A DNA stretch of 33,557 nucleotides from an uncultured Lachnobacterium sp. (GCA_937889225.1 CALAST010000026.1:1-33557), one strand, 5' to 3'; shown: positions 7,359-16,533, counted from the first letter of the stretch. The notes: generated by a model from the sequence alone, not told the origin. Translations and numbers: made by a program.

Positions 7359-9215
7359 ATGTTTAACATACAAGATGAATTAAAAAAACTCCCGGATTTA
7401 CCGGGAGTTTATATTATGCATGATAAATCGGATGCGATTATCTATATTGGAAAGGCAATCAGCCTGCGGAAGCGTGTTCGCCAATATTTTCAACCCAGCC
7501 ATAATGAGGGCATTAAGAAAAAACAGATGGTGGAACATATTGCACGTTTTGAATATATTATTACGGATTCGGAACTGGAAGCATTGGTTTTGGAATGTAA
7601 TCTGATTAAGGAACATTGTCCGAAATACAATACCATGCTGCGGGATGATAAAACATATCCTTATATTCGCGTCTCTATGGGAGAAATGTATCCAAGAGTG
7701 CTTTTGGCAAGGGAAATGAAAAAAGACAAGTCACGTTATTTTGGACCATATACAAGTGGCGGTGCAGTAAAAGACACAATAGATTTAATTAATAAAATAT
7801 ATCGTCTTCGTACATGTAATCGAAATCTTCCAAAGGATATCGGGGCAGAACGCCCGTGTTTAAATTATCATATTCATCAATGTGATGCACCTTGTCAGGC
7901 TTCTATCAGCAAAGAAGAATATGCCTTGAAAATTCAGAAAGTGTTGGAATTTTTAGGGGGAAATTATGCTCCTGTTATGAAAGAATTGGAAGAAAAAATG
8001 CAGGCAGCCTCTGAAGAAATGGAATTTGAAAAGGCAATCGAATATCGTGATTTATTAAATAGTGTAAAACAAATTTCACAAAAACAAAAGATTACAAATA
8101 CAGATGGGGAAGACAAAGATATCATTGCGATAGCGGCAGATGATGTGGATGCAGTTGTGCAGGTGTTTTTTGTGCGTGCAGGAAAAATCATTGGACGAGA
8201 CCATTTTCATGTGCGTGTTGGAACAGATGAGACACGCAGTCATATTTTGGAGACGTTTATCAAGCAGTTTTATTCCGGAACGCCATTTATTCCAAGAGAA
8301 ATTATTTTGCAGGACAAAATAGAGGAATCGGCTATTTTAGAAGAATGGCTGACAAAAAAGCGAGGTCATAAAGTGACGATTCATACCCCACAAAAAGGTA
8401 TGAAAGAAAAATTAGTCGATTTGGCAGCAAGGAATGCACAAATGGTTTTAAGTCAAGATAAAGAGAAAATAAAACGAGAAGAAGGACGTACGATAGGTGC
8501 GGTAAAGGAAATTGAAAATCTACTGGGAATAAAGGGGCTAAATCGAATGGAAGCATTCGATATTTCAAATACTAATGGTTTTGAATCCGTAGGTTCGATG
8601 GTTGTTTATGAAAAAGGAAAGCCAAAACGAAGCGATTACCGTAAGTTTAAACTTCGCACCGTTACAGGACCGGATGATTATGCATCCATGCATGAAGTGC
8701 TGACAAGGCGTTTTTTGCATGGCATGGAAGAAAAAGAACAGCTAAAGGAAAAAAAATTAACAGAGGAATATGGCAGCTTTAACCGTTTTCCGGATGTGAT
8801 TATGATGGATGGCGGAAAAGGACAGGTAAATATCTGTTTGCAGGTTTTAGGGGAGTTAGGACTAAAGATTCCGGTTTGCGGAATGGTAAAAGATGACAAT
8901 CACAGAACCAGAGGTCTTTATTTTAATAATGAAGAAATCCCAATAGACCGTCAAAGTGAAGGGTTTAAGCTTATTACGCGTATTCAAGATGAAGCACATC
9001 GTTTTGCGATTGAATATCACAGAAGTTTGAGAAGCAAAGGACAAGTGAAATCCGTATTAGATGATATTGAAGGCGTTGGTCCGACAAGAAGAAAAGCATT
9101 AATGCGACGTTTTCAATCGTTGGAAAATATTAAAAATGCAAGCGTGGAAGAGTTGGCACAAACCGACTCCATGAATCAGGCTGTGGCGGAGGCGGTGTAT
9201 CGTTTTTTTCATTAA
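7359..9215 (+). CDS. uvrC: Excinuclease ABC subunit C
   Basis: A 618-residue nuclease that makes the 3' and 5' incisions in nucleotide excision repair with UvrA and UvrB. The N-terminal GIY-YIG domain has GVY at 16-18 and YIG at 29-31. Four cysteines, C153, C167, C175 and C179, match the spacing of the Fe-S ligands reported for E. coli UvrC. A UVR helix pair for UvrB binding lies near 205-238. The middle-to-C-terminal part is the RNase H-like nuclease with MMDGGKGQ, and helix-hairpin-helix motifs (IEGVGPTRRKALMRRF) end the protein. ATG 7359 follows AGAGG at a slightly long spacing. uvrA and uvrB are not in the window. Confidence 0.97.
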   Translation: MFNIQDELKKLPDLPGVYIMHDKSDAIIYIGKAISLRKRVRQYFQPSHNEGIKKKQMVEHIARFEYIITDSELEALVLECNLIKEHCPKYNTMLRDDKTYPYIRVSMGEMYPRVLLAREMKKDKSRYFGPYTSGGAVKDTIDLINKIYRLRTCNRNLPKDIGAERPCLNYHIHQCDAPCQASISKEEYALKIQKVLEFLGGNYAPVMKELEEKMQAASEEMEFEKAIEYRDLLNSVKQISQKQKITNTDGEDKDIIAIAADDVDAVVQVFFVRAGKIIGRDHFHVRVGTDETRSHILETFIKQFYSGTPFIPREIILQDKIEESAILEEWLTKKRGHKVTIHTPQKGMKEKLVDLAARNAQMVLSQDKEKIKREEGRTIGAVKEIENLLGIKGLNRMEAFDISNTNGFESVGSMVVYEKGKPKRSDYRKFKLRTVTGPDDYASMHEVLTRRFLHGMEEKEQLKEKKLTEEYGSFNRFPDVIMMDGGKGQVNICLQVLGELGLKIPVCGMVKDDNHRTRGLYFNNEEIPIDRQSEGFKLITRIQDEAHRFAIEYHRSLRSKGQVKSVLDDIEGVGPTRRKALMRRFQSLENIKNASVEELAQTDSMNQAVAEAVYRFFH

Positions 9216-9226
9216 GTTAAATTCCG

Positions 9227-9255
9227 TTGAAGTTAAAAGGCTTGTGTGGTACACT
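9227..9255 (+). promoter_or_regulatory. Promoter of the hprK gene block
   Basis: TTGAAG at 9227-9232 and TACACT at 9250-9255 are separated by 17 nt, with a TGG extended -10 at 9247-9249. It lies just after the uvrC stop and would start transcription near 9262. Confidence 0.6.
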
Positions 9256-9364
9256 AAAACAGACAAGTAAAATAGAGTTATTGCTTATCTGAGAAGGAGA
9301 AATGACATTAGCAGATAGCAAAATAAAAATAAACAATATTTTTAATAAGAGAAGGGATGGGGTT

Positions 9365-10318
9365 ATGAGCAAAGATGGTGTTAGTGTTTCAAAGATTGTA
9401 GAGCTTTTAGATTTAAAAGTATTTACACATGATATTAATTTAAAAAGGCGGAAAATCGCAAAGGCGGATATTAACCGTCCGGCATTGCAGTTAACCGGTT
9501 TTTTCAAATCATTCAGTAATCGCCGTGTGCAGGTTATTGGCAATGTAGAATATTACTATATAGAGGAATTGGAACCGGAAGTAAAAAAGAAGCGTTTTGA
9601 GGAATTTTTAAGTTATGATATTCCATGTGTTATTTTTTGCAGGGACCACAGACCATTTCCGGAATTTTTAGAAATTGCAGAACAAAATGGGATTCCAATT
9701 CTTGGAACAAGCCGTTCTACCTCTGAGTTTACGGCAGAGTTGATTTATGTACTGGGCGAGCAGCTTGCACCAAGGATTACGATTCATGGTGTATTAGTGG
9801 ATATCTATGGTGAAGGTGTGTTGATTACCGGTGAAAGCGGCATTGGAAAGAGTGAAGCGGCATTGGAGCTGATTCGAAGAGGACATCGTTTGATTTCAGA
9901 TGATGTAGTAGAAATCAGTAAGATTAATGAACATACGTTGATTGGTACAGCACCGGATATTACGCGTCATTTCATTGAAATTCGCGGCATTGGCATTGTA
10001 GATATCAAAACGCTTTACGGGGTAGAGTGTGTAAAGGAAAAACAGGAAATTAATCTGGTTATTCAGCTTGCGGAATGGAAAAAGGATGCGGAATATGACC
10101 GTATGGGCTTGGAAGAAGAATATGTGGAATATCTTGGCAATAAGGTAGTGTGCCATTCCCTTCCAATTCGTCCGGGGCGAAACTTAGCAGTAATCTGTGA
10201 AGCAGCAGCCGTAAATCACAGACAAAAGAAAATGGGCTATAATGCAGCACAGGAATTGTATCGCCGTGTGCAGGAGAATCTTATCAGAGGTCGCACGGAA
10301 GAAGATGATATGGATTAA
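9365..10318 (+). CDS. hprK: HPr kinase/phosphorylase
   Basis: A 317-residue bifunctional enzyme that phosphorylates HPr on Ser46 using ATP or pyrophosphate and reverses the reaction, setting CcpA-dependent carbon catabolite repression. The P-loop GESGIGKS is at 156-163, preceded by H141 in IHGVLVDIYG. D179/D180 follow, and the family signature EIRGIGIVDIKTLYG is at 205-219. RPGRNLAVICEAAA lies near the C-terminus. I chose ATG 9365 because it has AAGGGA at good spacing and gives the usual length; ATG 9302, 21 codons upstream, has an AGGAG site too close to it. No HPr gene is adjacent. Confidence 0.95.
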   Translation: MSKDGVSVSKIVELLDLKVFTHDINLKRRKIAKADINRPALQLTGFFKSFSNRRVQVIGNVEYYYIEELEPEVKKKRFEEFLSYDIPCVIFCRDHRPFPEFLEIAEQNGIPILGTSRSTSEFTAELIYVLGEQLAPRITIHGVLVDIYGEGVLITGESGIGKSEAALELIRRGHRLISDDVVEISKINEHTLIGTAPDITRHFIEIRGIGIVDIKTLYGVECVKEKQEINLVIQLAEWKKDAEYDRMGLEEEYVEYLGNKVVCHSLPIRPGRNLAVICEAAAVNHRQKKMGYNAAQELYRRVQENLIRGRTEEDDMD

Positions 10319-10381
10319 TGTGCAGCGTATAGTGTTCAAAATAAATAAATTGAAAAATGGAAGTAAGAGAGGTTTTAACAA

Positions 10382-11773
10382 ATGGAAAAGAAAAATATTT
10401 GGGCAAAATATCCGGCAGGAGAAAAAAGAGATGCATTATTTGCATTTGCAGAAGATTATCGTAAATTCATCAGCGATTGCAAAACAGAACGTGAATGTGC
10501 AGTAGAGTTGTATAAGCAGGCAAAAGAAGCCGGTTTTGCAGATTTGGATGAACTGATTTCTTCTAAGACAGCATTAAAAGCCGGAGATAAAGTTGTGGCA
10601 AATTATATGGATAAATCATTGGCATTATTTGTGCTTGGTGAAAAAGATTTAGAAGCAGGTATGAATATCTTAGGAGCACATATTGATTCTCCACGTATCG
10701 ACTTAAAACAAGTGCCATTATTTGAAGATACGGAAATGGCAATGCTCGATACACATTATTATGGTGGAATCAAAAAATATCAATGGGTAGCACTTCCACT
10801 TGCTTTGCATGGCGTTGTGTGTAAAAAAGATGGTACAACCGTAAATGTAAACATTGGCGATAAAGCAGGTGACCCGGTATTTGGCATTAGTGATTTATTG
10901 ATTCATCTTTCTGCTGACCAAATGACAAAAACGGCATCAAAAGTGATTGAAGGCGAAAATTTAGACGTTTTAATTGGAAGTATGCCACTTGATACGGAAG
11001 ATAAGGATGTAAAAGATAAAGTAAAAGCAAATGTATTAAATATTTTAAAAGAAACCTATGATATTGAGGAAGACGATTTCCTTTCTGCTGAAATTGAAGT
11101 AGTACCGGCAGGAGAAGCAAGGGATTATGGTTTTGACAGAAGCATGATTATGGGCTATGGACATGATGATAGAGTATGTGCATATCCATCTTACAGAGCC
11201 ATGTTAGAAGTAGAGGTACCGGAATATACAAGCGTATGTCTTTTAGTAGATAAAGAAGAAGTTGGAAGCATTGGTGCAAGCGGCATGCAGTCTAAATTCT
11301 TTGAAAATTGCGTAGCAGAAGTGATGAATTTGGCAGGAACATATTCCGAACTTGCAGTACGTCGTGCATTAAAGAATTCAAAAGTACTTTCTTCTGACGT
11401 ATCTGCAGCATTTGACCCAAATTTCCCATCTGTAATGGAAAAGAAAAATTCCGCATACTTTGGAAAAGGATTGGTATTTAATAAATATACAGGTTCCAGA
11501 GGAAAAGGCGGTTCAAACGATGCAAATCCGGAATATATTGCAGCACTTCGCAATATTATGGATAAAAACGAGGTTGCATTCCAAACAGCAGAACTTGGCA
11601 AAGTAGACCAGGGAGGCGGCGGAACAATCGCTTACATTCTTGCAAACTATGGAATGAGCGTAATTGACAGCGGCGTAGCAGTATTAAATATGCATGCACC
11701 ATGGGAAATTATCAGCAAAGCAGACCTTTATGAAGCGTTTAGAGGTTATGTAGCATTCTTAAAAGAGGCATAA
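10382..11773 (+). CDS. M18-family aminopeptidase
   Basis: A 463-residue cytosolic zinc aminopeptidase of the M18 (aspartyl aminopeptidase-like) family, which trims N-terminal residues from peptides. Metal-binding motifs are GAHIDSPR (H100, D102), YGHDDR (261-263), DKEEVGS (E292, E293) and a C-terminal NMHAPWE. Length is normal. ATG 10382 follows GAGAGG with 9-nt spacing. It lies 63 nt downstream of hprK, probably in the same transcript. It has no obvious functional tie to the murB-rapZ-whiA block on its other side. Confidence 0.93.
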   Translation: MEKKNIWAKYPAGEKRDALFAFAEDYRKFISDCKTERECAVELYKQAKEAGFADLDELISSKTALKAGDKVVANYMDKSLALFVLGEKDLEAGMNILGAHIDSPRIDLKQVPLFEDTEMAMLDTHYYGGIKKYQWVALPLALHGVVCKKDGTTVNVNIGDKAGDPVFGISDLLIHLSADQMTKTASKVIEGENLDVLIGSMPLDTEDKDVKDKVKANVLNILKETYDIEEDDFLSAEIEVVPAGEARDYGFDRSMIMGYGHDDRVCAYPSYRAMLEVEVPEYTSVCLLVDKEEVGSIGASGMQSKFFENCVAEVMNLAGTYSELAVRRALKNSKVLSSDVSAAFDPNFPSVMEKKNSAYFGKGLVFNKYTGSRGKGGSNDANPEYIAALRNIMDKNEVAFQTAELGKVDQGGGGTIAYILANYGMSVIDSGVAVLNMHAPWEIISKADLYEAFRGYVAFLKEA

Positions 11774-11780
11774 GATTTAT

Positions 11781-11830
11781 GTTCGGTTATGAGCAAGTAG
11801 CGAATGCGGATTGCGAATATCCGCTTGACA
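11781..11830 (+). repeat. Dispersed intergenic hairpin element, copy D (short form)
   Basis: The core TTCGGTTATGAGCAAGTAGC is followed by TGCGGAT, a 7-nt loop and ATCCGCT. The upstream hairpin is absent. It starts 8 nt after the aminopeptidase stop and ends about 58 nt before murB. Confidence 0.85.
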
Positions 11831-11887
11831 TCTTTAAAGGATGAAGTGTGGTTAGGTAAGGTTAGAGTATATAAAAAGGATAGATAT

Positions 11888-12799
11888 ATGAAGGAAGAAT
11901 TTTTTTTAAAATTAAAAAGGATTATTCCCGAAGAAGAAATTCTTCTGGATGAGCCGATGAAAAAACATACAACATTCCGCATTGGAGGAAATGCGGATAT
12001 GTTTGTATCACCAAAGCTGTCACAGATACCGCAGGTTATGGCATTGGCAAAAGAATATGACATACCTGTTACGGTTATTGGAAATGGAAGCAATTTGTTA
12101 GTAGGAGACAAAGGGATTCGAGGACTTGTTGTTTGTCTTTCCAAACCGGCAGAGGAAATTACGGTAAATGAAACACAGATGACAATCGGTGCGGGAACAC
12201 TTTTATCGAAAGCTGCATCAGAAGCCGCATCCAGAGGTCTTTCCGGTTTAGAGTTTGCCGCAGGAATTCCGGGCACGCTTGGTGGTGCAATGGTTATGAA
12301 TGCAGGAGCTTATGGTGGGGAAATGAAGGATGTTACGGTAAGTGCAACTGTTTTGACACCCGAAGGAGAAATTTTGGAACTGGATGTAACAGAATTAGAC
12401 CTTTCCTACCGTCATAGCTGTATTCCGCAAAAGGGTTATATTGTGCTTTCGGTTACTGTTTCATTAATCCCAAAGGAAGAAAGCGAAATCCGTGCCGAAA
12501 TGGATGATTACAAAAACAGACGTATTGAGAAACAACCATTGGAATATCCAAGTGCAGGAAGTACCTTTAAACGTCCGGAAGGCTATTTTGCAGGAAAACT
12601 GATACAGGATGCCAATTTAAAAGGTTATACCGTAGGTGGTGCACAAATTTCCGAGAAACATAGCGGATTTGTTATCAATATTGGAAATGCAACTGCAAAG
12701 GATGTTTTAAATTTGATTCAAGATGTACAAAATAAAGTAGAGGAACAGTTTCAAGTAACATTAGAGCCGGAAGTGAAAATGATAGGAGACTTTGCATGA
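11888..12799 (+). CDS. murB: UDP-N-acetylenolpyruvoylglucosamine reductase
   Basis: A 303-residue FAD enzyme that reduces UDP-GlcNAc-enolpyruvate to UDP-MurNAc with NADPH, the second committed step of peptidoglycan synthesis. FAD-binding motifs are HTTFRIGGNADM (27-38), GNGSNLLVGD (65-74) and GIPGTLGGAMVMNAGAYGGE (126-145). R175 (SYRHS), S225 in SAGSTFKRP and E295 in LEPEVKMIG fit the catalytic set. ATG 11888 follows AAGGA with 7-nt spacing. Its stop overlaps the rapZ start by 4 nt, so the two are translationally coupled. Confidence 0.96.
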   Translation: MKEEFFLKLKRIIPEEEILLDEPMKKHTTFRIGGNADMFVSPKLSQIPQVMALAKEYDIPVTVIGNGSNLLVGDKGIRGLVVCLSKPAEEITVNETQMTIGAGTLLSKAASEAASRGLSGLEFAAGIPGTLGGAMVMNAGAYGGEMKDVTVSATVLTPEGEILELDVTELDLSYRHSCIPQKGYIVLSVTVSLIPKEESEIRAEMDDYKNRRIEKQPLEYPSAGSTFKRPEGYFAGKLIQDANLKGYTVGGAQISEKHSGFVINIGNATAKDVLNLIQDVQNKVEEQFQVTLEPEVKMIGDFA

Positions 12800-13671
12800 G
12801 ACTTGTAATCGTAACCGGAATGTCCGGTGCAGGAAAAAGTACCGCAATGAAAATGATGGAAGACATGGGATATTTCTGTGTTGATAATCTTCCAATACCG
12901 TTATTTAGCAAATTTATGGACTTTGCCAAAGAAGTACACACTTCCATAAATATGATAGCATTGGGGATTGATGTGCGAAGCGGTAGTGACTTTGAGGAAT
13001 TACGTATAGCGTTAGACCATATGGAAAAGCAGAAAATGAATTTTGAAATTCTGTTTCTGGATGCAGATGATGAAGTATTGGTAAAACGTTATAAAGAAAC
13101 ACGCAGAATTCATCCGTTGGCCAAAAAGGAACGTATTGAAAAAGGTCTGGAACGGGAACGTAAAAAAATTGACTTTTTAAAGAAACGTGCAGATTATATT
13201 TTGGATACCAGTACGCTTTTGACAAGGGAGTTAAAAGCAGAGTTAGAGCGTATTTTTATTAAAAATAAAGAATTCAAAAGTCTGTTTATTACTATTTTGT
13301 CATTTGGATTTAAATATGGTATACCATCCGATTCTGATTTGGTGATGGATGTGCGTTTTCTTCCAAATCCATATTACTATCCGGAACTTCGCCCCAAAAC
13401 GGGAAATGATAAAGAAATCCAAGACTTTGTAATGAATTGTGCAGAAGCAGGTGTGTTTATTGAAAAATTGGAAGATTTGGTAAAATTTTTGATTCCAAAT
13501 TATATATCTGAAGGAAAAACACAGCTGGTTATTTCGATAGGATGTACTGGTGGAAAACATCGTTCGGTAACGCTTGCAAATGCACTTTATAAATGCTTAG
13601 AAGGCGGAGAAGAATACGGTCTTAAAATTGAACATAGAGACATAACCAAAGATGCATTAAGAGGAAAATAG
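12796..13671 (+). CDS. rapZ: RapZ/YvcJ-family nucleotide-binding protein
   Basis: A 291-residue protein with an N-terminal kinase-like P-loop domain and the C-terminal RapZ domain. In E. coli RapZ is an RNA adaptor controlling glucosamine-6-phosphate synthase; in Bacillus YvcJ hydrolyses nucleotides and has a less clear role. Walker A GMSGAGKST is at 8-16, DVRFLPNPYY at 185-194, and the C-terminal signature GCTGGKHRSV at 249-258. The start overlaps the murB stop (ATGA). whiA starts 1 nt after its stop, with GAGGAAA inside the rapZ end. Confidence 0.95.
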   Translation: MRLVIVTGMSGAGKSTAMKMMEDMGYFCVDNLPIPLFSKFMDFAKEVHTSINMIALGIDVRSGSDFEELRIALDHMEKQKMNFEILFLDADDEVLVKRYKETRRIHPLAKKERIEKGLERERKKIDFLKKRADYILDTSTLLTRELKAELERIFIKNKEFKSLFITILSFGFKYGIPSDSDLVMDVRFLPNPYYYPELRPKTGNDKEIQDFVMNCAEAGVFIEKLEDLVKFLIPNYISEGKTQLVISIGCTGGKHRSVTLANALYKCLEGGEEYGLKIEHRDITKDALRGK

Positions 13672-13672
13672 G

Positions 13673-14524
13673 ATGTCATTTTCAAGTGATGTAAAGGCTG
13701 AGCTTGCCAGACATTGCAGTAAAAAAAGGCATTGTCTGATAGCAGAGCTTGCAGCAATGATTATGTTTGAAGGCAGAATAAATATGCAGCCGTTAGAATT
13801 GACATTTGGTTCTGAAAATCCAATGCTTTTGGGGAAATATGCCATTCTTATGAAACGGGCATTTCATATTGATATTTCAAAGCCGCTTTCCGAAGAAGAT
13901 TGCAAAAAGATTATTGAAGCCATTCAAGGTCTTTATTTGGATAAAATGTGCTGCAAACGAGCATTTCTTCGTGGGGCATTTATGGCAACGGGTTCTATGA
14001 GCGACCCAAATAAGTCCTATCATTTTGAAATTGTGTGTAAAACCATTGAGCAGGCAGAGCGTCTTCAAGAGTTAATGCAAGAGTTTGAAACAGATGCCAA
14101 GATTGTAGAGCGAAAAAATCATCAAGTTGTATATCTAAAAGAAGGTTCTCAAATTGTGGATATGCTAAATGTAATGGAGGCATATGTTTCTTTGATGAAT
14201 CTGGAGAATGTGCGCATCATAAAGGAAGTGCGCAATTCCGTAAATCGAAAAGTAAATTGTGAAACTGCAAATATTAATAAAACAGTAAATGCAGCGGTAA
14301 AACAGATTGCAGACATTGAGTTAATACGAGATACGGTGGGACTTGATAAATTACCAAAGCCGCTTCAGGAGATTGCAGCAGTTCGTTTGGAACATCCGGA
14401 AGCACCACTGAAAGAACTTGGAAATTATTTAAATCCTCCTGTAGGAAAATCGGGAATTAATCATAGGCTTCGGAAAATTGCAGCATTTGCAGAGGAGCTT
14501 GGGAAGCAGACACAAAAACCATAA
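13673..14524 (+). CDS. whiA: WhiA sporulation/cell-division regulator, shortened first domain
   Basis: A 283-residue DNA-binding protein with a degenerate LAGLIDADG homing-endonuclease fold and a C-terminal helix-turn-helix. In Bacillus it affects cell division and chromosome segregation. The N-terminus MSFSSDVKAELARH, the central segment CCKRAFLRGAFMATGSMSDP (92-111), YHFEIV and the C-terminal ELGNYLNPPVGKSGINHR are diagnostic. The part between AFHIDIS and LYLDKMCC is about 30 residues shorter than I expect for WhiA (usually near 310-320 residues). The start follows GAGG with 8-nt spacing. The glmR (yvcK) gene often found between rapZ and whiA is absent. Confidence 0.93.
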   Translation: MSFSSDVKAELARHCSKKRHCLIAELAAMIMFEGRINMQPLELTFGSENPMLLGKYAILMKRAFHIDISKPLSEEDCKKIIEAIQGLYLDKMCCKRAFLRGAFMATGSMSDPNKSYHFEIVCKTIEQAERLQELMQEFETDAKIVERKNHQVVYLKEGSQIVDMLNVMEAYVSLMNLENVRIIKEVRNSVNRKVNCETANINKTVNAAVKQIADIELIRDTVGLDKLPKPLQEIAAVRLEHPEAPLKELGNYLNPPVGKSGINHRLRKIAAFAEELGKQTQKP

Positions 14525-14551
14525 TAGTATCAAATAGTACGAGGTAAGAAA

Positions 14552-15448
14552 TTGGAAATGAGTACACAAAATCTTTTATTTATTTTTAATCCAAAATCAG
14601 GAAAAGGGTTGATTAAGAATCATTTAGTGGATATTGTTGATGTTATGGTAAAGGCAGGGTTCGAAGTAACTGTCTATCCTACACAGGAACGTGGCGATGC
14701 AACCAGAAAAGTTGTTGCGGATGGGGCAAAGTATGAGCGTATTGTTTGCAGCGGTGGAGATGGCACATTAGATGAAGTTGTTACAGGATTTCGTGAAGCA
14801 AAGCTGAATTTGCCATTAGGCTATATTCCGACCGGAAGCACGAATGATTTTGCTCGTTCCTTAAATATCAGCAGCGATATGGTAAAAGCTGCAAAAGTAG
14901 CAGTTGGTGAACATACTTTCCAATGTGATGTAGGAAAATTTAATGGAGACACGTTTGTATATATTGCGGCATTTGGCATTTTTACAGACCTTTCTTATGA
15001 AACGCCACAGTCGTTAAAAAATATTTTAGGGCATATGGCATATGTGCTTTCTGCTGCAAAAAGTCTTCTTTCCATTCCAAACTACCAGATGGTTGTAGAT
15101 GTGGATGGAGAAATTATAGAAGATAAATTTATTTATGGTATGGTAACAAACTCATTATCTGTAGCAGGTTTTTCCGGTCTCACGGGTCACGATGTACAGT
15201 TTGATGATGGCGAATTTGAAGTGACTTTAATTAAGACACCAAAAAGCGTAGAAGATTTAAATGAAATTGTGTTGTATTTTACAAATCTTACAACTACTTC
15301 ACCAATGATTTATACGTATAAGGCCAAAAAAGTAAAGATTATTTCAGAAAAAGAAGTACCATGGACCTTAGATGGGGAATTTGGTGGTAATCATACCTTA
15401 GTGGCGATTGAAAACAGACCCAAGAAGATTAATTTATTGATTGAGTAG
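14552..15448 (+). CDS. Diacylglycerol kinase-family lipid kinase (DagK/YegS-like)
   Basis: A soluble lipid kinase of 298 residues of the DAG-kinase catalytic family, which phosphorylates diacylglycerol or a related lipid with ATP. Motifs are NPKSG (13-17), the nucleotide-binding GGDGT (68-72) and PTGSTNDFARS (93-103), with the C-terminal PWTLDGEFGG segment. A TTG at 14552 has GAGG at the best spacing (7 nt); ATG 14558, two codons later, is the alternative start. It follows whiA by 27 nt and probably ends that transcript. The exact lipid substrate cannot be told from the sequence. Confidence 0.9.
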   Translation: MEMSTQNLLFIFNPKSGKGLIKNHLVDIVDVMVKAGFEVTVYPTQERGDATRKVVADGAKYERIVCSGGDGTLDEVVTGFREAKLNLPLGYIPTGSTNDFARSLNISSDMVKAAKVAVGEHTFQCDVGKFNGDTFVYIAAFGIFTDLSYETPQSLKNILGHMAYVLSAAKSLLSIPNYQMVVDVDGEIIEDKFIYGMVTNSLSVAGFSGLTGHDVQFDDGEFEVTLIKTPKSVEDLNEIVLYFTNLTTTSPMIYTYKAKKVKIISEKEVPWTLDGEFGGNHTLVAIENRPKKINLLIE

Positions 15449-15470
15449 TTTTTTGTATATGTACAAAAAA
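15449..15470. promoter_or_regulatory. AT-rich palindrome after the lipid kinase gene
   Basis: TTTTTTGTA and TACAAAAAA form a perfect 9-bp inverted repeat around TATG, starting directly after the stop codon. The T-run comes before the stem rather than after it, so it is a poor terminator. It could be an operator or a processing site; nothing else supports either. Confidence 0.3.
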
Positions 15471-15610
15471 TAAGAGAAAAGGTACAATTGTTGGTTTATA
15501 TTTTTTATATTCATTCTAACTATAATTTACGAAATAAGGCGATAGGGGCTTTCTTTTTTTTCGAAAATGTAATATAATTATTATATCTTATAAAGTTGAG
15601 GAGGAAAATT

Positions 15611-16480
15611 ATGTTAGTTTCAGCAAAAGAAATGCTTGACAAAGCAAAAGCAGGCCACTATGCAGTAGGTCAGTTTAACATTAACAACTTAGAATGGACA
15701 AAATCCATCCTTTTAACAGCACAGGAATTACAGTCACCGGTTATCTTAGGTGTATCTGAAGGTGCTGGAAAGTACATGGCAGGATTTAAGACTGTTGCAG
15801 CTATGGTAAAAGCTATGGATGAATCCTTAGGAATCACAGTTCCGGTTGCATTACACTTAGACCACGGCTCATATGATGGATGCTACAAATGTATCGAAGC
15901 AGGATTCACATCTATCATGTTCGATGGTTCTCATTACCCAATCGAAGAAAACGTTGCTAAAACAAAAGAATTAGTAGCAGTAGCTCATCACCTTGGATTA
16001 TCTATCGAAGCAGAAGTTGGTTCTATCGGTGGAGAAGAAGACGGTGTTGTTGGTGCTGGTGAATGTGCAGATCCGGATGAATGTAAAGCAATCGCTGATT
16101 TAGGCGTAGACATGCTTGCAGCTGGTATCGGTAACATCCATGGAAAATATCCTGCAAACTGGGCTGGACTTAGCTTCGAAACATTAGATGCTATTCAGGC
16201 TAAAACAGGCGATATGCCATTAGTTCTTCACGGTGGTACAGGTATCCCGGAAGATATGATTAAAAAAGCAATTGACCTTGGTGTTGCTAAAATCAACGTT
16301 AACACAGAATGTCAGTTATCTTTCGCAGCAGCTACTCGTGCATACGTAGAAGCAGGCAAAGACTTAGAAGGAAAAGGCTTTGACCCACGTAAATTATTAG
16401 CACCTGGTGCAGAAGCTATCAAAGCTACTGTAAAAGAAAAAATGGAATTATTTGGTTCTGTTGGAAAAGCAAACGCATAA
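15611..16480 (+). CDS. fba: Class II fructose-bisphosphate aldolase
   Basis: This 289-residue zinc enzyme reversibly cleaves fructose-1,6-bisphosphate in glycolysis and gluconeogenesis. LHLDHGS (81-87) carries the catalytic D84 and zinc ligand H85. EAEVGSIGG lies at 133-141, NIHGKY with H177 and LHGGTGI with H207 supply the remaining ligands, and NVNTE at 229-233 binds substrate. ATG 15611 follows GGAGGA. Codon choice is noticeably richer in C-ending codons (AAC, TTC, ATC, TAC) than in neighbouring genes, as expected for a highly expressed gene. It stands alone: a -10 TATAAT at 15573-15578 is upstream and two terminators follow. Confidence 0.97.
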   Translation: MLVSAKEMLDKAKAGHYAVGQFNINNLEWTKSILLTAQELQSPVILGVSEGAGKYMAGFKTVAAMVKAMDESLGITVPVALHLDHGSYDGCYKCIEAGFTSIMFDGSHYPIEENVAKTKELVAVAHHLGLSIEAEVGSIGGEEDGVVGAGECADPDECKAIADLGVDMLAAGIGNIHGKYPANWAGLSFETLDAIQAKTGDMPLVLHGGTGIPEDMIKKAIDLGVAKINVNTECQLSFAAATRAYVEAGKDLEGKGFDPRKLLAPGAEAIKATVKEKMELFGSVGKANA

Positions 16481-16500
16481 TTTACATATTACAGACAATA

Positions 16501-16533
16501 AAGACTGCCGTATTTTTGCGGCAGTCTTATTTT
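16501..16533 (+). terminator. Intrinsic terminator of fba
   Basis: AAGACTGCCG (16501-16510) pairs perfectly with CGGCAGTCTT (16519-16528) around an 8-nt loop, followed by ATTTT. It starts 21 nt after the fba stop. Confidence 0.92.

Noticed and set aside
9302..9364. N-terminal extension of hprK from ATG 9302
   Set aside because: The ribosome site is only 2 nt from that ATG, and the extra residues do not resemble HPr kinases; ATG 9365 fits better.
11191..11601. 136-codon open frame antisense to the M18 aminopeptidase
   Set aside because: Shadow of a well-supported gene with no own start signals.
11746..12276. 176-codon open frame antisense to murB
   Set aside because: Overlaps repeat copy D and murB; no ribosome site and no recognisable domain.
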